From positions 3,596,001 through 3,660,000 of the forward strand of contig NC_015761.1 in the NCBI RefSeq assembly GCF_000252995.1: a stretch of DNA of 64,000 nt. Reading direction: 5' to 3'. The notes beneath the pieces were generated by a model. It saw only the letters and a list, made by a program, of their open reading frames with translations, made no database searches and had not been told where the DNA came from. Made by a program: the position numbers and the translations under genes. Below, in pieces: positions 44,415-54,461 of the stretch. This stretch comes from Salmonella bongori NCTC 12419 (GTDB lineage Bacteria; Pseudomonadota; Gammaproteobacteria; Enterobacterales; Enterobacteriaceae). The first letter of the stretch is position 1. Each line of letters begins with the position of its first letter.

Positions 44415-45032
44415 ATGCTGTTGCACGTTCTTTATTTAATTGGCATCACCGCCGAAGCCATGACGGGCGCACTCGCTGCGGGCCGTCGCCGCATGGATAC
44501 ATTCGGCGTAATTATTATTGCTACCGCCACCGCGATCGGCGGAGGCTCGGTTCGCGATATTTTGCTCGGCCATTACCCGCTTGGTTGGGTGAAGCATCCT
44601 GAGTATGTCATTATTGTGGCGACAGCCGCCGTATTAACCACTATTGTTGCTCCTGTGATGCCCTACTTACGCAAGCTTTTTCTGGTACTTGACGCGCTGG
44701 GGTTGGTGGTATTTTCCATTATTGGCGCTCAGATAGCCCTTGATATGGGCGAAGGGCCAATTATTGCCGTGGTGGCCGCTGTCACTACTGGCGTCTTTGG
44801 CGGCGTACTTCGCGATATGTTTTGTAAGCGCATCCCGTTGGTGTTTCAAAAAGAGCTATATGCTGGCATCTCGTTCGCTTCAGCGGTTCTCTACATCGCG
44901 TTACAACATTACGTCACTAATCCGGATGTCGTCGTTATCTCTACGCTACTGTTTGGTTTTACTGCAAGATTATTAGCGCTACGTCTGAAACTTGGTCTGC
45001 CGGTATTTTATTACCGCCATGAGGGACACTAA
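44415..45032 (+). CDS. yicG: TRIC-family channel / glycine transporter YicG
   Basis: A 205-residue membrane protein of the UPF0126/TRIC family. It has about seven hydrophobic segments arranged as two repeats, each with the signature glycines and Arg-Asp: GGGSVRDILLG (about 46-56) and GGVLRDMFCKRIP (about 132-144). The E. coli homologue has been tied to glycine uptake. Its stop overlaps the ligB stop on the opposite strand by four bases. Confidence 0.92.
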   Translation: MLLHVLYLIGITAEAMTGALAAGRRRMDTFGVIIIATATAIGGGSVRDILLGHYPLGWVKHPEYVIIVATAAVLTTIVAPVMPYLRKLFLVLDALGLVVFSIIGAQIALDMGEGPIIAVVAAVTTGVFGGVLRDMFCKRIPLVFQKELYAGISFASAVLYIALQHYVTNPDVVVISTLLFGFTARLLALRLKLGLPVFYYRHEGH

Positions 45033-46714
45033 GGCCCGAACCCTGGAATACGCTGAGTAGCCAGCCATCTGCTCAGCGCGTTAATCTGAGGATTATCCTG
45101 CCAGGCGATAATTTTCCCGACACGACGCTCGCCTGTCGCAGGCAACTGCCGCCAGTGCTGCTTTGTTTGCGTCAATAACTGTTCCCATGAACGAACGCCG
45201 CTGGCCTGCAAGGCGGCCTGCGTTAAAGGGATATCCATCGCCATTATCCAGCGGGAAAAGGGTTGTCGGCGCGCCAGATTAAATTGCCGCCATATCTGTT
45301 CACTTTTTTCCTTAGCAAAACCGGGAGTGCTTGCTATTTGTGCAGGCGTCAGGGCAAGCCAGGAGAAGATATGTTCAAAGCGATGCGTCTGATGCAAAGC
45401 CCGCCAACGCGCTTCTCCCATGCCATCCAGCCCCAGGACTGATCTTGAGCCCAGCCATACCAGCCTGGAGATAAACTGTTCCTGACACGCTGCCGAAGCA
45501 TAAAAGCAGGTCAGTGAATTGAAATCATGACCAGGAGGCACAGGCTTACTCCGCTCACGACTCCGCCAGACGACCTCATCAAGCCGGGGAATACCTTGCC
45601 CGGCCAGACTCACCAGGATCTGATCGCCTGGCGCGATATCCCATGCCTGCCAACGTTTGACAGAACCAATATTGACCCGCTGAACCCGCTTATCATCCAG
45701 CATAACGGGGACAAGCGACGCTACCACAGCAATTTTACCGCTTTTCCCTACCGAGAACTGAATAGCACTCACTTGCGCAACCTGTGCTACCGGCGGATAT
45801 TTCCATGCTGCCAGCCAGTCGCCCTGTCCGGGCTGCCAGTGATGTGACGCGGGTTCTTTAGCCATGCGTATCACTACGCCATCCGTAACAAAAGGTAGAG
45901 CTGATGTCAGCCATAACTGACGCGCCTGTTCGACGTCGTCGGCGCTTTTCACCGCCCTGGAATATTTCTGCGTCAGGCTGAATCCGGCCTTAGTGAGCTG
46001 ATTTAATCTTTCAGACATGGTTGTCGGACCGTCCGGCCACGCCCAAATAAAAATACCTAACGAATTAAGCGCCGGGGCGTTATCCTGGCGCATTAACATT
46101 CCTGCGACTTTCGAGCGAGCATTCATGCCCCCCATTCGTTGCTGGATATGCCCCTCACGCTGTAGAAAAATCTCCCCTTGCAAAACCGCGTTGGCAAGCG
46201 CGCCTCGTGTTGTCTGCGGTATTGCAGGAATGTGATAAATTTTTTGCGTCCAGTCTTCGCCTTGTAGCCCATTGCCCCGGCTGATAGCTCGCGTTAGTTT
46301 ACCGTTCTGATAAACCAACGTTACCGCTACGCCATCTACTTTTGGTTGAACCCAAAGCCCACTGCGCCCACGCATCCACTGCGCTAGCGCCTGTCGGTCC
46401 GCGAGTTTGCGCACGCCCGTATGCGCAACAGGATGCGCTGTTGCGCCGCTTATTGGCGGCAAGCCTTGTTCTGGCGAAACATCATCGCCAACACAGCGTT
46501 GCCACTGAACCAGTCTTGCGCTGAGCTGGTCGTACACACTATCGTCAACCGCGCTAACACCTTGTTTCCAGTAGATATCATTCCAGTCAGTAAGCTGTTG
46601 CTGCAAACGAGAGATTTCTTCAGTCGCTCTTGCTGACGGCCAGTCCGGGCAAACCGCTCCGCTTTGGGCGTGCCACAATAACATCCCCCACGCCATGCTT
46701 TTCCATAATTTCAT
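45029..46714 (-). CDS. ligB: NAD+-dependent DNA ligase LigB
   Basis: Second NAD+-dependent DNA ligase of enterics, dispensable beside LigA. The 561-residue protein has an adenylation domain with the catalytic Lys125 in KVDG, an OB-fold region (HIGSVKRWQAWDIAPGDQILV, about 360-385) and HhH repeats at the C terminus (GLDGMGEARWRALHQ). It lacks a BRCT domain and has a reduced zinc finger, as is normal for LigB. An odd N-terminal hydrophobic stretch (MAWGMLLWHAQSGAVC) looks signal-like. The ATG at 46714 has GGAGG upstream. Confidence 0.95.
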   Translation of the reverse strand: MKLWKSMAWGMLLWHAQSGAVCPDWPSARATEEISRLQQQLTDWNDIYWKQGVSAVDDSVYDQLSARLVQWQRCVGDDVSPEQGLPPISGATAHPVAHTGVRKLADRQALAQWMRGRSGLWVQPKVDGVAVTLVYQNGKLTRAISRGNGLQGEDWTQKIYHIPAIPQTTRGALANAVLQGEIFLQREGHIQQRMGGMNARSKVAGMLMRQDNAPALNSLGIFIWAWPDGPTTMSERLNQLTKAGFSLTQKYSRAVKSADDVEQARQLWLTSALPFVTDGVVIRMAKEPASHHWQPGQGDWLAAWKYPPVAQVAQVSAIQFSVGKSGKIAVVASLVPVMLDDKRVQRVNIGSVKRWQAWDIAPGDQILVSLAGQGIPRLDEVVWRSRERSKPVPPGHDFNSLTCFYASAACQEQFISRLVWLGSRSVLGLDGMGEARWRALHQTHRFEHIFSWLALTPAQIASTPGFAKEKSEQIWRQFNLARRQPFSRWIMAMDIPLTQAALQASGVRSWEQLLTQTKQHWRQLPATGERRVGKIIAWQDNPQINALSRWLATQRIPGFGP

Positions 46715-46969
46715 CACGACCTCCCTTGTAGATTGCCGGCAGGTATAACGCGTCATTGCATAAAAACCGAGAGGTAAAAACGTATCATACAAGTCGCTTT
46801 CCAGATTTTTGGGCGGGTTGCAGCAACAACGCGATAAAAGCGGAAAAAAGTACGCAAAATGCAATAATCTGGCGCAAAAAGTGTGACAAAGACTACGTCA
46901 CATAACGGCGATGTGTATAATAAGCCCGTATCAAGACTCTATTTCGATAATCACATACGTAAGATACTC
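46715..46969. promoter_or_regulatory. divergent promoter region ligB / gmk
   Basis: About 255 bp between the divergent ligB and gmk starts. It holds the promoter of the gmk-rpoZ-spoT-trmH-recG operon; TGTATAATAAG at about 46913-46923 (core TATAAT at 46915-46920) is a convincing -10. Confidence 0.6.
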
Positions 46970-47593
<624 letters not shown>

Positions 47594-47647
47594 ACCCACT
47601 TTCAGTATCATGCCCAGTCATTTCTTCACCTGTGGAGCATTTTAAGT

Positions 47648-47923
47648 ATGGCACGCGTAACTGTTCAGGACGCTGTAGAGAAAATTGGTAACCGTTTTGA
47701 CCTGGTACTGGTCGCCGCGCGTCGCGCTCGTCAGATGCAGGTAGGCGGAAAGGATCCGCTGGTACCGGAAGAAAACGATAAAACTACTGTTATCGCGCTA
47801 CGCGAAATCGAAGAAGGTCTGATTAACAACCAGATTCTCGATGTCCGCGAACGCCAGGAGCAGCAAGAGCAGGAAGCCGCTGAATTACAAGCCGTTACCG
47901 CTATTGCTGAAGGTCGTCGTTAA
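47648..47923 (+). CDS. rpoZ: RNA polymerase omega subunit
   Basis: A 91-residue subunit that promotes assembly of RNA polymerase by chaperoning beta' and forms part of ppGpp site 1. It begins [30 protein letters not shown], fully typical. It lies 54 bp after gmk and 18 bp before spoT. Confidence 0.97.
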
Positions 47924-47941
47924 TCATAAAGCGGGTCGCCC

Positions 47942-50053
47942 TTGTATCTGTTTGAAAGCCTGGATCAACTGATTCAAACCTACCTGCCGGAAGACCAGAT
48001 TAAGCGTCTTCGGCAGGCGTATCTCGTTGCACGTGACGCTCACGAGGGCCAGACACGTTCAAGCGGTGAACCCTATATCACGCACCCGGTAGCGGTGGCC
48101 TGTATTCTGGCCGAGATGAAACTCGACTACGAAACGCTGATGGCCGCGCTCCTGCATGACGTGATCGAAGATACCCCCGCCACCTATCAGGACATGGAAC
48201 AGCTTTTCGGTAAAAGCGTTGCCGAACTGGTAGAGGGGGTGTCGAAACTTGATAAGCTCAAGTTCCGCGATAAGAAAGAGGCCCAGGCCGAAAACTTTCG
48301 CAAAATGATTATGGCGATGGTGCAGGATATCCGCGTCATCCTCATTAAGCTTGCTGACCGTACCCATAACATGCGCACGCTGGGCTCACTTCGTCCGGAT
48401 AAACGTCGTCGCATTGCCCGTGAAACCCTCGAAATCTACAGCCCGCTGGCGCACCGTTTAGGTATTCATCACATTAAAACCGAGCTGGAAGAGCTGGGTT
48501 TTGAAGCGCTGTATCCCAATCGTTACCGCGTCATCAAAGAAGTGGTGAAAGCGGCGCGCGGCAACCGTAAAGAGATGATCCAAAAAATCCTCTCTGAAAT
48601 CGAAGGGCGTTTGCAGGAAGCGGGAATTCCGTGTCGCGTTAGCGGTCGCGAGAAACATCTCTATTCCATCTACTGCAAGATGGTGCTCAAAGAGCAACGG
48701 TTTCACTCGATCATGGATATCTATGCGTTTCGCGTTATCGTCCATGACTCCGACACCTGCTATCGTGTGCTCGGCCAGATGCACAGCCTTTATAAACCAC
48801 GTCCGGGGCGTGTGAAGGACTACATCGCCATTCCGAAAGCGAATGGCTACCAGTCTTTACACACCTCGATGATTGGCCCCCACGGCGTTCCTGTTGAAGT
48901 CCAGATTCGTACCGAAGATATGGATCAGATGGCAGAGATGGGGGTCGCGGCGCACTGGGCCTATAAAGAGCACGGTGAAACCAGCACCACGGCGCAGATC
49001 CGCGCCCAGCGCTGGATGCAAAGCCTACTTGAGCTGCAACAGAGCGCCGGTAGTTCGTTTGAATTTATCGAAAGCGTAAAATCCGATCTCTTTCCGGATG
49101 AAATTTACGTTTTCACCCCGGAAGGACGCATTGTTGAACTGCCCGCCGGCGCCACGCCGGTGGATTTCGCCTATGCTGTGCATACCGACATCGGTCACGC
49201 CTGCGTTGGCGCGCGTGTCGACCGCCAGCCTTATCCGCTATCGCAGCCACTTAGCAGCGGTCAGACCGTCGAAATTATTACCGCGCCGGGCGCCCGACCA
49301 AACGCCGCATGGCTCAATTTTGTCGTCAGTTCCAAAGCGCGCGCTAAGATTCGCCAGTTGTTGAAAAACCTCAAACGTGATGATTCCGTAAGCCTGGGGC
49401 GCCGTCTGCTTAACCATGCTTTAGGCGGCAGCCGTAAGCTGGCGGAAATTCCGCAGGAAAATATCCAGCGCGAGCTGGATCGTATGAAGCTGGCAACACT
49501 TGACGATCTGCTGGCGGAAATCGGTCTCGGCAACGCGATGAGCGTAGTGGTCGCGAAAAATCTGCAGCAAGGCGAAGCCGTGGTGCCGACCGTTGCGCAA
49601 TCGAATCATGGCCACCTGCCGATTAAAGGCGCGGATGGCGTACTGATCACCTTTGCCAAGTGTTGTCGTCCAATACCTGGAGACCCGATCATCGCTCACG
49701 TCAGTCCAGGTAAAGGGCTGGTGATCCACCATGAATCCTGCCGTAATATCCGTGGCTACCAGAAAGAGCCAGAGAAATTTATGGCGGTCGAGTGGGACAA
49801 AGAGACGGAGCAGGAATTCATTACCGAAATCAAGGTGGAAATGTTTAACCATCAGGGCGCTCTGGCTAACCTGACAGCGGCGATTAATACTACCACCTCC
49901 AATATTCAGAGCCTGAATACTGAAGAGAAAGATGGTCGCGTCTATAGCACCTTTATTCGCCTTACCGCGCGCGATCGCGTACACCTGGCGAATATCATGC
50001 GCAAAATCCGCGTGATGCCAGACGTCATTAAAGTCACCCGAAACCGAAACTAA
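47942..50053 (+). CDS. spoT: bifunctional (p)ppGpp synthetase/hydrolase SpoT
   Basis: Makes and, mainly, degrades the alarmone (p)ppGpp. The 703-residue protein has an intact N-terminal HD hydrolase domain (H72-D73 in LLHDVIEDT), a weak RelA-type synthetase domain (about 200-340), a TGS domain (about 385-450, VFTPEGRIVELPAGATPVDFAYAVH), a conserved Cys pair region (FAKCCRPIPGD) and a C-terminal ACT domain. The start codon is TTG at 47942, as in E. coli. It follows rpoZ by 18 bp and is separated from trmH by an unusual structured spacer. Confidence 0.97.
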   Translation: MYLFESLDQLIQTYLPEDQIKRLRQAYLVARDAHEGQTRSSGEPYITHPVAVACILAEMKLDYETLMAALLHDVIEDTPATYQDMEQLFGKSVAELVEGVSKLDKLKFRDKKEAQAENFRKMIMAMVQDIRVILIKLADRTHNMRTLGSLRPDKRRRIARETLEIYSPLAHRLGIHHIKTELEELGFEALYPNRYRVIKEVVKAARGNRKEMIQKILSEIEGRLQEAGIPCRVSGREKHLYSIYCKMVLKEQRFHSIMDIYAFRVIVHDSDTCYRVLGQMHSLYKPRPGRVKDYIAIPKANGYQSLHTSMIGPHGVPVEVQIRTEDMDQMAEMGVAAHWAYKEHGETSTTAQIRAQRWMQSLLELQQSAGSSFEFIESVKSDLFPDEIYVFTPEGRIVELPAGATPVDFAYAVHTDIGHACVGARVDRQPYPLSQPLSSGQTVEIITAPGARPNAAWLNFVVSSKARAKIRQLLKNLKRDDSVSLGRRLLNHALGGSRKLAEIPQENIQRELDRMKLATLDDLLAEIGLGNAMSVVVAKNLQQGEAVVPTVAQSNHGHLPIKGADGVLITFAKCCRPIPGDPIIAHVSPGKGLVIHHESCRNIRGYQKEPEKFMAVEWDKETEQEFITEIKVEMFNHQGALANLTAAINTTTSNIQSLNTEEKDGRVYSTFIRLTARDRVHLANIMRKIRVMPDVIKVTRNRN

Positions 50054-50217
50054 TTTTTTATACAAAATCATTCGCCTTGTTCAAGGCGGCAAGCGAATGA
50101 CAAATCTGCCGGGAGCAGATTTGAACGCTGCTTGTAGCGGCCCTGTAAGGGGCGAGGTCCAGGGAGGGCCGAGTAATCCGCAGCGACTACAGAGGCAATT
50201 TGAAGGATGAAGTGTAA
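50054..50217. repeat. structured intergenic element between spoT and trmH
   Basis: A 164-bp spacer inside an operon that in E. coli, as I remember it, is nearly gapless here. It contains a hairpin at 50068-50100 (TCATTCGCCTTG paired with CAAGCGAATGA), a perfect 9-bp hairpin CAAATCTGC-CGGGA-GCAGATTTG at 50101-50123 and further GC-rich pairing (GCCCT/AGGGGC around 50140-50153, GGTCC/GGGCC around 50156-50170). The layout suggests an inserted palindromic repeat, but I cannot match it to a named family from memory. Confidence 0.6.
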
Positions 50218-50907
50218 ATGAATGCACAACGTTATGCGCGGATATGTGAAATGCTCGCCAGGCGTCAGCCCGATCTGACGGTCTGCATGGAGCAAGTCCA
50301 CAAACCTCATAACGTTTCTGCCATCATTCGTACCGCAGATGCCGTTGGTGTCCATGAAGTCCATGCTGTCTGGCCAGGTAGCCGTATGCGTACCATGGCC
50401 TCGGCGGCGGCGGGCAGTAACAGCTGGGTCCAGGTAAAAACGCACCGCACCATTAGCGATGCAGTAGCACATTTGAAAGGACGGGAAATGCAGGTTCTGG
50501 CGACCCATCTTTCTGACAAGGCCGTGGATTTTCGCGAAATAGATTATACGCGCCCGACCTGTATTCTGATGGGGCAGGAAAAAACCGGTATTACTCAGGA
50601 AGCATTAAACCTGGCGGATCAGGATATCATTATCCCCATGATCGGTATGGTGCAGTCGCTGAATGTTTCCGTCGCCTCCGCGCTCATTCTTTATGAAGCC
50701 CAGCGCCAGCGGCAAAACGCAGGCATGTACCTGCGTGAAAACAGCATGTTGCCGGAAGCTGAACAGCAGCGTTTGCTGTTTGAAGGCGGCTATCCGGTGC
50801 TGGCGAAAGTCGCTAAACGTAAAGGTCTGCCCTATCCCCTGGTGAACCAGCGAGGCGAAATCGAAGCCGATGCTGACTGGTGGGCGACGATGCAGGCGGC
50901 AGGATAA
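50218..50907 (+). CDS. trmH: tRNA (guanosine-18-2'-O)-methyltransferase
   Basis: SPOUT methyltransferase (229 residues, old name spoU) that methylates G18 in the D-loop of tRNA. Motif 1 NVSAIIRTADAVGVHEVH (about 26-43) with its catalytic Arg, motif 2 ILMGQEKTGI and motif 3 IPMIGMVQSLNVSVASALILYEAQRQR are intact. It lies 164 bp after spoT and five bases before recG. Confidence 0.96.
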   Translation: MNAQRYARICEMLARRQPDLTVCMEQVHKPHNVSAIIRTADAVGVHEVHAVWPGSRMRTMASAAAGSNSWVQVKTHRTISDAVAHLKGREMQVLATHLSDKAVDFREIDYTRPTCILMGQEKTGITQEALNLADQDIIIPMIGMVQSLNVSVASALILYEAQRQRQNAGMYLRENSMLPEAEQQRLLFEGGYPVLAKVAKRKGLPYPLVNQRGEIEADADWWATMQAAG

Positions 50908-50912
50908 GCGCC

Positions 50913-52994
50913 ATGTCGGGCCGCTTGTTAGACGCTGTCCCGCTCAGTACGCTAACGGGTGTTGGCGCGGCGCAGAGCGGCAAACTGGCGAAAATCGGCC
51001 TGCATACCGTTCAGGATCTCCTGTTACACCTTCCCCTGCGTTACGAAGACCGAACGCATCTCTACCCCATTGGCGAGCTACTGCCGGGCATCTACGCCAC
51101 CGTTGAAGGTGAAGTACTGAACTGTAACGTCACTTTCGGCGGTCGTCGGATGATGACCTGCCAAATCAGCGACGGCTCCGGTATTCTCACCATGCGCTTT
51201 TTCAACTTTAGCGCGGCCATGAAAAACAGTCTGGCGACGGGGCGACGCGTGCTGGCCTACGGCGAAGCGAAGCGTGGCAAATACGGCGCAGAGATGATCC
51301 ACCCGGAATACCGCGTACAGGGCGATCTCAGCACGCCGGTACTTCAGGAAACGCTCACCCCCGTCTATCCAACCACCGAGGGTGTGAAACAAGCGACACT
51401 ACGTAAGCTCACCGATCAGGCGCTGGAACTGCTCGGCACGTGCGCCATTGCCGAACTACTGCCACCGGAACTGGCGCAAGGCATGATGAGCCTGCCGGAG
51501 GCGTTACGTACGCTGCATCGCCCGCCGCCAACGCTCCAGCTCGCCGATTTAGAAACCGGCAAACATCCGGCGCAGCGGCGCCTGATTCTTGAAGAGCTGC
51601 TGGCGCACAATCTCAGTATGCTGGCGCTTCGCGCAGGCGCGCAGCGTTATCATGCTCAGCCGCTGAGTACCAATGACACCTTAAAACATCAACTGTTAGC
51701 GTCATTACCCTTTAAACCCACCAGCGCACAGGCACGGGTCGTAGCAGAGATCGAACGCGATATGGCGCTTGACGTCCCCATGATGCGTCTGGTTCAGGGC
51801 GACGTGGGGTCTGGTAAAACGTTGGTTGCCGCACTTGCCGCCTTACGCGCTATTGCCCACGGTAAACAGGTCGCGTTGATGGCGCCGACCGAACTGCTGG
51901 CAGAACAACATGCGAATAACTTCCGTAACTGGTTTGCTCCGCTCGGGATTGAAGTCGGCTGGCTGGCCGGTAAGCAAAAAGGTAAAGCGCGAGTGGCACA
52001 GCAAGAAGCTATCGTCAACGGACAGGTGCAAATGGTCGTGGGCACGCACGCTATTTTCCAGGAACAGGTACAGTTTAACGGCCTGGCGCTGGTTATTATC
52101 GACGAACAACACCGCTTCGGCGTTCATCAGCGTCTGGCATTATGGGAAAAAGGCCAGCAGCAGGGCTTTCATCCACACCAGTTGATCATGACCGCAACGC
52201 CCATTCCGCGTACCCTGGCAATGACGGCTTATGCCGACCTGGATACCTCGGTGATTGATGAACTGCCGCCGGGCCGTACACCGGTCACCACCGTTGCCAT
52301 TCCGGACACTCGCCGCCATGAAATTATTGACCGCGTGCGCAACGCCTGTACAACCGAAGGCAGACAGGCCTACTGGGTATGTACGCTGATTGAAGAATCC
52401 GACCTGCTGGAAGCACAGGCGGCGGAAGCGACCCGGGAAGAGCTCAAGCTGGCGCTGCCGGAGTTAAATATCGGTCTGGTACATGGGCGCATGAAACCGG
52501 CAGAGAAACAGGCGGTGATGGCCGCCTTTAAGCAGGGTGAATTGCATTTACTGGTCGCGACGACCGTGATTGAGGTCGGCGTTGACGTACCGAACGCCAG
52601 CCTGATGATCATTGAAAACCCGGAACGTCTGGGGTTGGCTCAACTTCACCAGCTCAGAGGCCGCGTCGGGCGCGGCGCGGTTGCCTCTCACTGCGTACTG
52701 CTTTACAAATCCCCGCTGTCAAAAACCGCACAAAAACGGCTTCAGGTTCTGCGTGACAGCAATGACGGCTTTGTGATTGCGCAAAAGGATCTGGAGATTC
52801 GCGGCCCGGGGGAACTACTGGGTACTCGCCAGACGGGAAATGCTGAATTTAAAGTTGCTGACTTACTGCGTGATCAGGCCATTATTCCGGAAGTTCAGCG
52901 CATCGCGCGCCACATTCATGAACGTTACCCACGACAGGCAGCGGCGCTGATTGAACGCTGGATGCCAGAAACAGAACGCTATTCTAACGCCTGA
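50913..52994 (+). CDS. recG: ATP-dependent DNA helicase RecG
   Basis: Superfamily 2 double-strand translocase that rewinds stalled replication forks and R-loops. The 693-residue protein has the N-terminal wedge/OB domain, Walker A GDVGSGKT (about 290), the DEQH box (VIIDEQHRFGVHQR), the TATPIPRTLA motif III and C-terminal motifs including TTVIEVGVDVPNA and QLRGRVGRG. The ATG at 50913 gives the family length; the frame opens 11 codons earlier, inside trmH. Last gene of the gmk-to-recG operon. Confidence 0.97.
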   Translation: MSGRLLDAVPLSTLTGVGAAQSGKLAKIGLHTVQDLLLHLPLRYEDRTHLYPIGELLPGIYATVEGEVLNCNVTFGGRRMMTCQISDGSGILTMRFFNFSAAMKNSLATGRRVLAYGEAKRGKYGAEMIHPEYRVQGDLSTPVLQETLTPVYPTTEGVKQATLRKLTDQALELLGTCAIAELLPPELAQGMMSLPEALRTLHRPPPTLQLADLETGKHPAQRRLILEELLAHNLSMLALRAGAQRYHAQPLSTNDTLKHQLLASLPFKPTSAQARVVAEIERDMALDVPMMRLVQGDVGSGKTLVAALAALRAIAHGKQVALMAPTELLAEQHANNFRNWFAPLGIEVGWLAGKQKGKARVAQQEAIVNGQVQMVVGTHAIFQEQVQFNGLALVIIDEQHRFGVHQRLALWEKGQQQGFHPHQLIMTATPIPRTLAMTAYADLDTSVIDELPPGRTPVTTVAIPDTRRHEIIDRVRNACTTEGRQAYWVCTLIEESDLLEAQAAEATREELKLALPELNIGLVHGRMKPAEKQAVMAAFKQGELHLLVATTVIEVGVDVPNASLMIIENPERLGLAQLHQLRGRVGRGAVASHCVLLYKSPLSKTAQKRLQVLRDSNDGFVIAQKDLEIRGPGELLGTRQTGNAEFKVADLLRDQAIIPEVQRIARHIHERYPRQAAALIERWMPETERYSNA

Positions 52995-52998
52995 TAAG

Positions 52999-53021
52999 CG
53001 CGGCGGTTTTGAAGCCGCCGC
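52999..53021. terminator. hairpin between recG and gltS
   Basis: GCGGCGG (53000-53006) pairs with CCGCCGC (53015-53021) around TTTTGAAG. It sits between the convergent recG and gltS stops and could end both; it lacks a run of Ts on either side. Confidence 0.6.
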
Positions 53022-53029
53022 ACAGATGA

Positions 53030-54235
53030 TTATTGCGCAAAAATCGGTAACAGCAGATACAGCTTAATCACCAGCGCATTGACGATATCAATAAAGAACG
53101 CACCGACCATCGGTACCACCAGAAACGCCATATGCGAGGGTCCAAAGCGGTCGGTAATCGCCTGCATATTGGCAATTGCGGTTGGTGTTGCACCCAGACC
53201 AAAGCCACAATGACCGGCCGCCAGCACTGCCGCATCGTAGTTTTTCCCCATCATACGCCAGGTGACGAAGATGGCGTACAGCGCCATGAATACTGTCTGT
53301 ACCACCAGAATCGCCAGCATTGGCAGCGCCAGAGAGGCCAGCTCCCAGAGTTTCAGGCTCATCAGTGCCATGGCCAGGAATAGTGACAGGCTGACGTTAC
53401 CCAATACCGAAACGGCACGTTCAAACACGCGATAAAAGCCCGCCAGCGCCAGACCATTACTGAGGATCACCCCAACAAACAGCACACAAACGAAGACAGG
53501 AAGTTCAAGCACCGTACCGGCCAGTAGCTGCGCTACGATTTTGCCAACGGTCAGGCAGATAGCAATCAGGGCAATGGTTTCAATCAGCACCAGAGAGGTG
53601 ATCATACGACCTACATCCGGCTTTTCAAAGGCCGTCGGCACAGCCTGATCATCAGGCATTCCATCCGGTGTTGTAGAATGTTTTACCAGATAACGGGCGA
53701 CCGGGCCGCCAATCAACCCGCCCAGTACCAGACCAAAGGTCGCACATGCCATCGCAACTTCAGTGGCATTGGTAAAGCCGTAACGCTCAATAAACAGCTT
53801 ACTCCACGCCGCACCGGTACCATGACCACCGGAAAGCGTAATTGACCCGGCAATCAGTCCCATTAACGGGTCCAGCCCCAGCAAGCTTGCCATGCCAATA
53901 CCAATGGCGTTCTGCATCAACAGTAAGCCGACCACGACGATCAGAAAGACCCCAACGACGCGCCCCCCTTTCCGTAGGCTGGCAAGGTTGGCGTTAAGGC
54001 CAATCGTTGCGAAAAACGCCAGCATTAGCGGGTCGCGCAGCGTCATATCGAAATTCACTTCCCAGCCGACACTTTTTTTCAGCACCAGCAGAGCAATCGC
54101 CACCAGTAGCCCACCAGCCACCGGTTCCGGAATCGTATATTTCTTCAGTAAGGAGACCGACTGGACCAGCTTGCGCCCCAGTAGCAGCACCAGCGTTGCG
54201 GCGACAAGGGTCGATAAGGTATCGAGTTCAAACAT
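53030..54235 (-). CDS. gltS: sodium/glutamate symporter GltS
   Basis: Inner-membrane Na+:glutamate symporter (401 residues, ESS family). Two inverted repeats of about five helices each are visible, with the pore-loop motifs GGHGTGAAWS (about 138-147) and GHCGFGLGATPTAIANM (about 338-354). It converges on recG and is transcribed away from xanP. Confidence 0.96.
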   Translation of the reverse strand: MFELDTLSTLVAATLVLLLGRKLVQSVSLLKKYTIPEPVAGGLLVAIALLVLKKSVGWEVNFDMTLRDPLMLAFFATIGLNANLASLRKGGRVVGVFLIVVVGLLLMQNAIGIGMASLLGLDPLMGLIAGSITLSGGHGTGAAWSKLFIERYGFTNATEVAMACATFGLVLGGLIGGPVARYLVKHSTTPDGMPDDQAVPTAFEKPDVGRMITSLVLIETIALIAICLTVGKIVAQLLAGTVLELPVFVCVLFVGVILSNGLALAGFYRVFERAVSVLGNVSLSLFLAMALMSLKLWELASLALPMLAILVVQTVFMALYAIFVTWRMMGKNYDAAVLAAGHCGFGLGATPTAIANMQAITDRFGPSHMAFLVVPMVGAFFIDIVNALVIKLYLLLPIFAQ

Positions 54236-54461
54236 TTAACGCTCCTGTAGTACGCTTTGACATGTGCGCACAAATCATTTCCTGAGTCAGTTTTTTAGCT
54301 CTTTGTGAGTTGTCGGCATGGATTTTAAGCAGAAAAAGGCAAAAAGTTATATAAAAAGGTGCATTTATCTTTTTTAAATATTAAGAATATTCGCTAGCAA
54401 TCGTTTGCTTTTGCTATCCGGTCAGATAAAATCACCGCTTTTCCACCATGAGAATGCCCTG
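54236..54461. promoter_or_regulatory. divergent promoter region gltS / xanP
   Basis: About 226 bp with no gene, AT-rich in the middle (54330-54400). It must supply promoters for both genes; TTTTTTAAATATTAAGAATATTC around 54370-54390 is a candidate AT-rich element, not resolved further. Confidence 0.4.
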
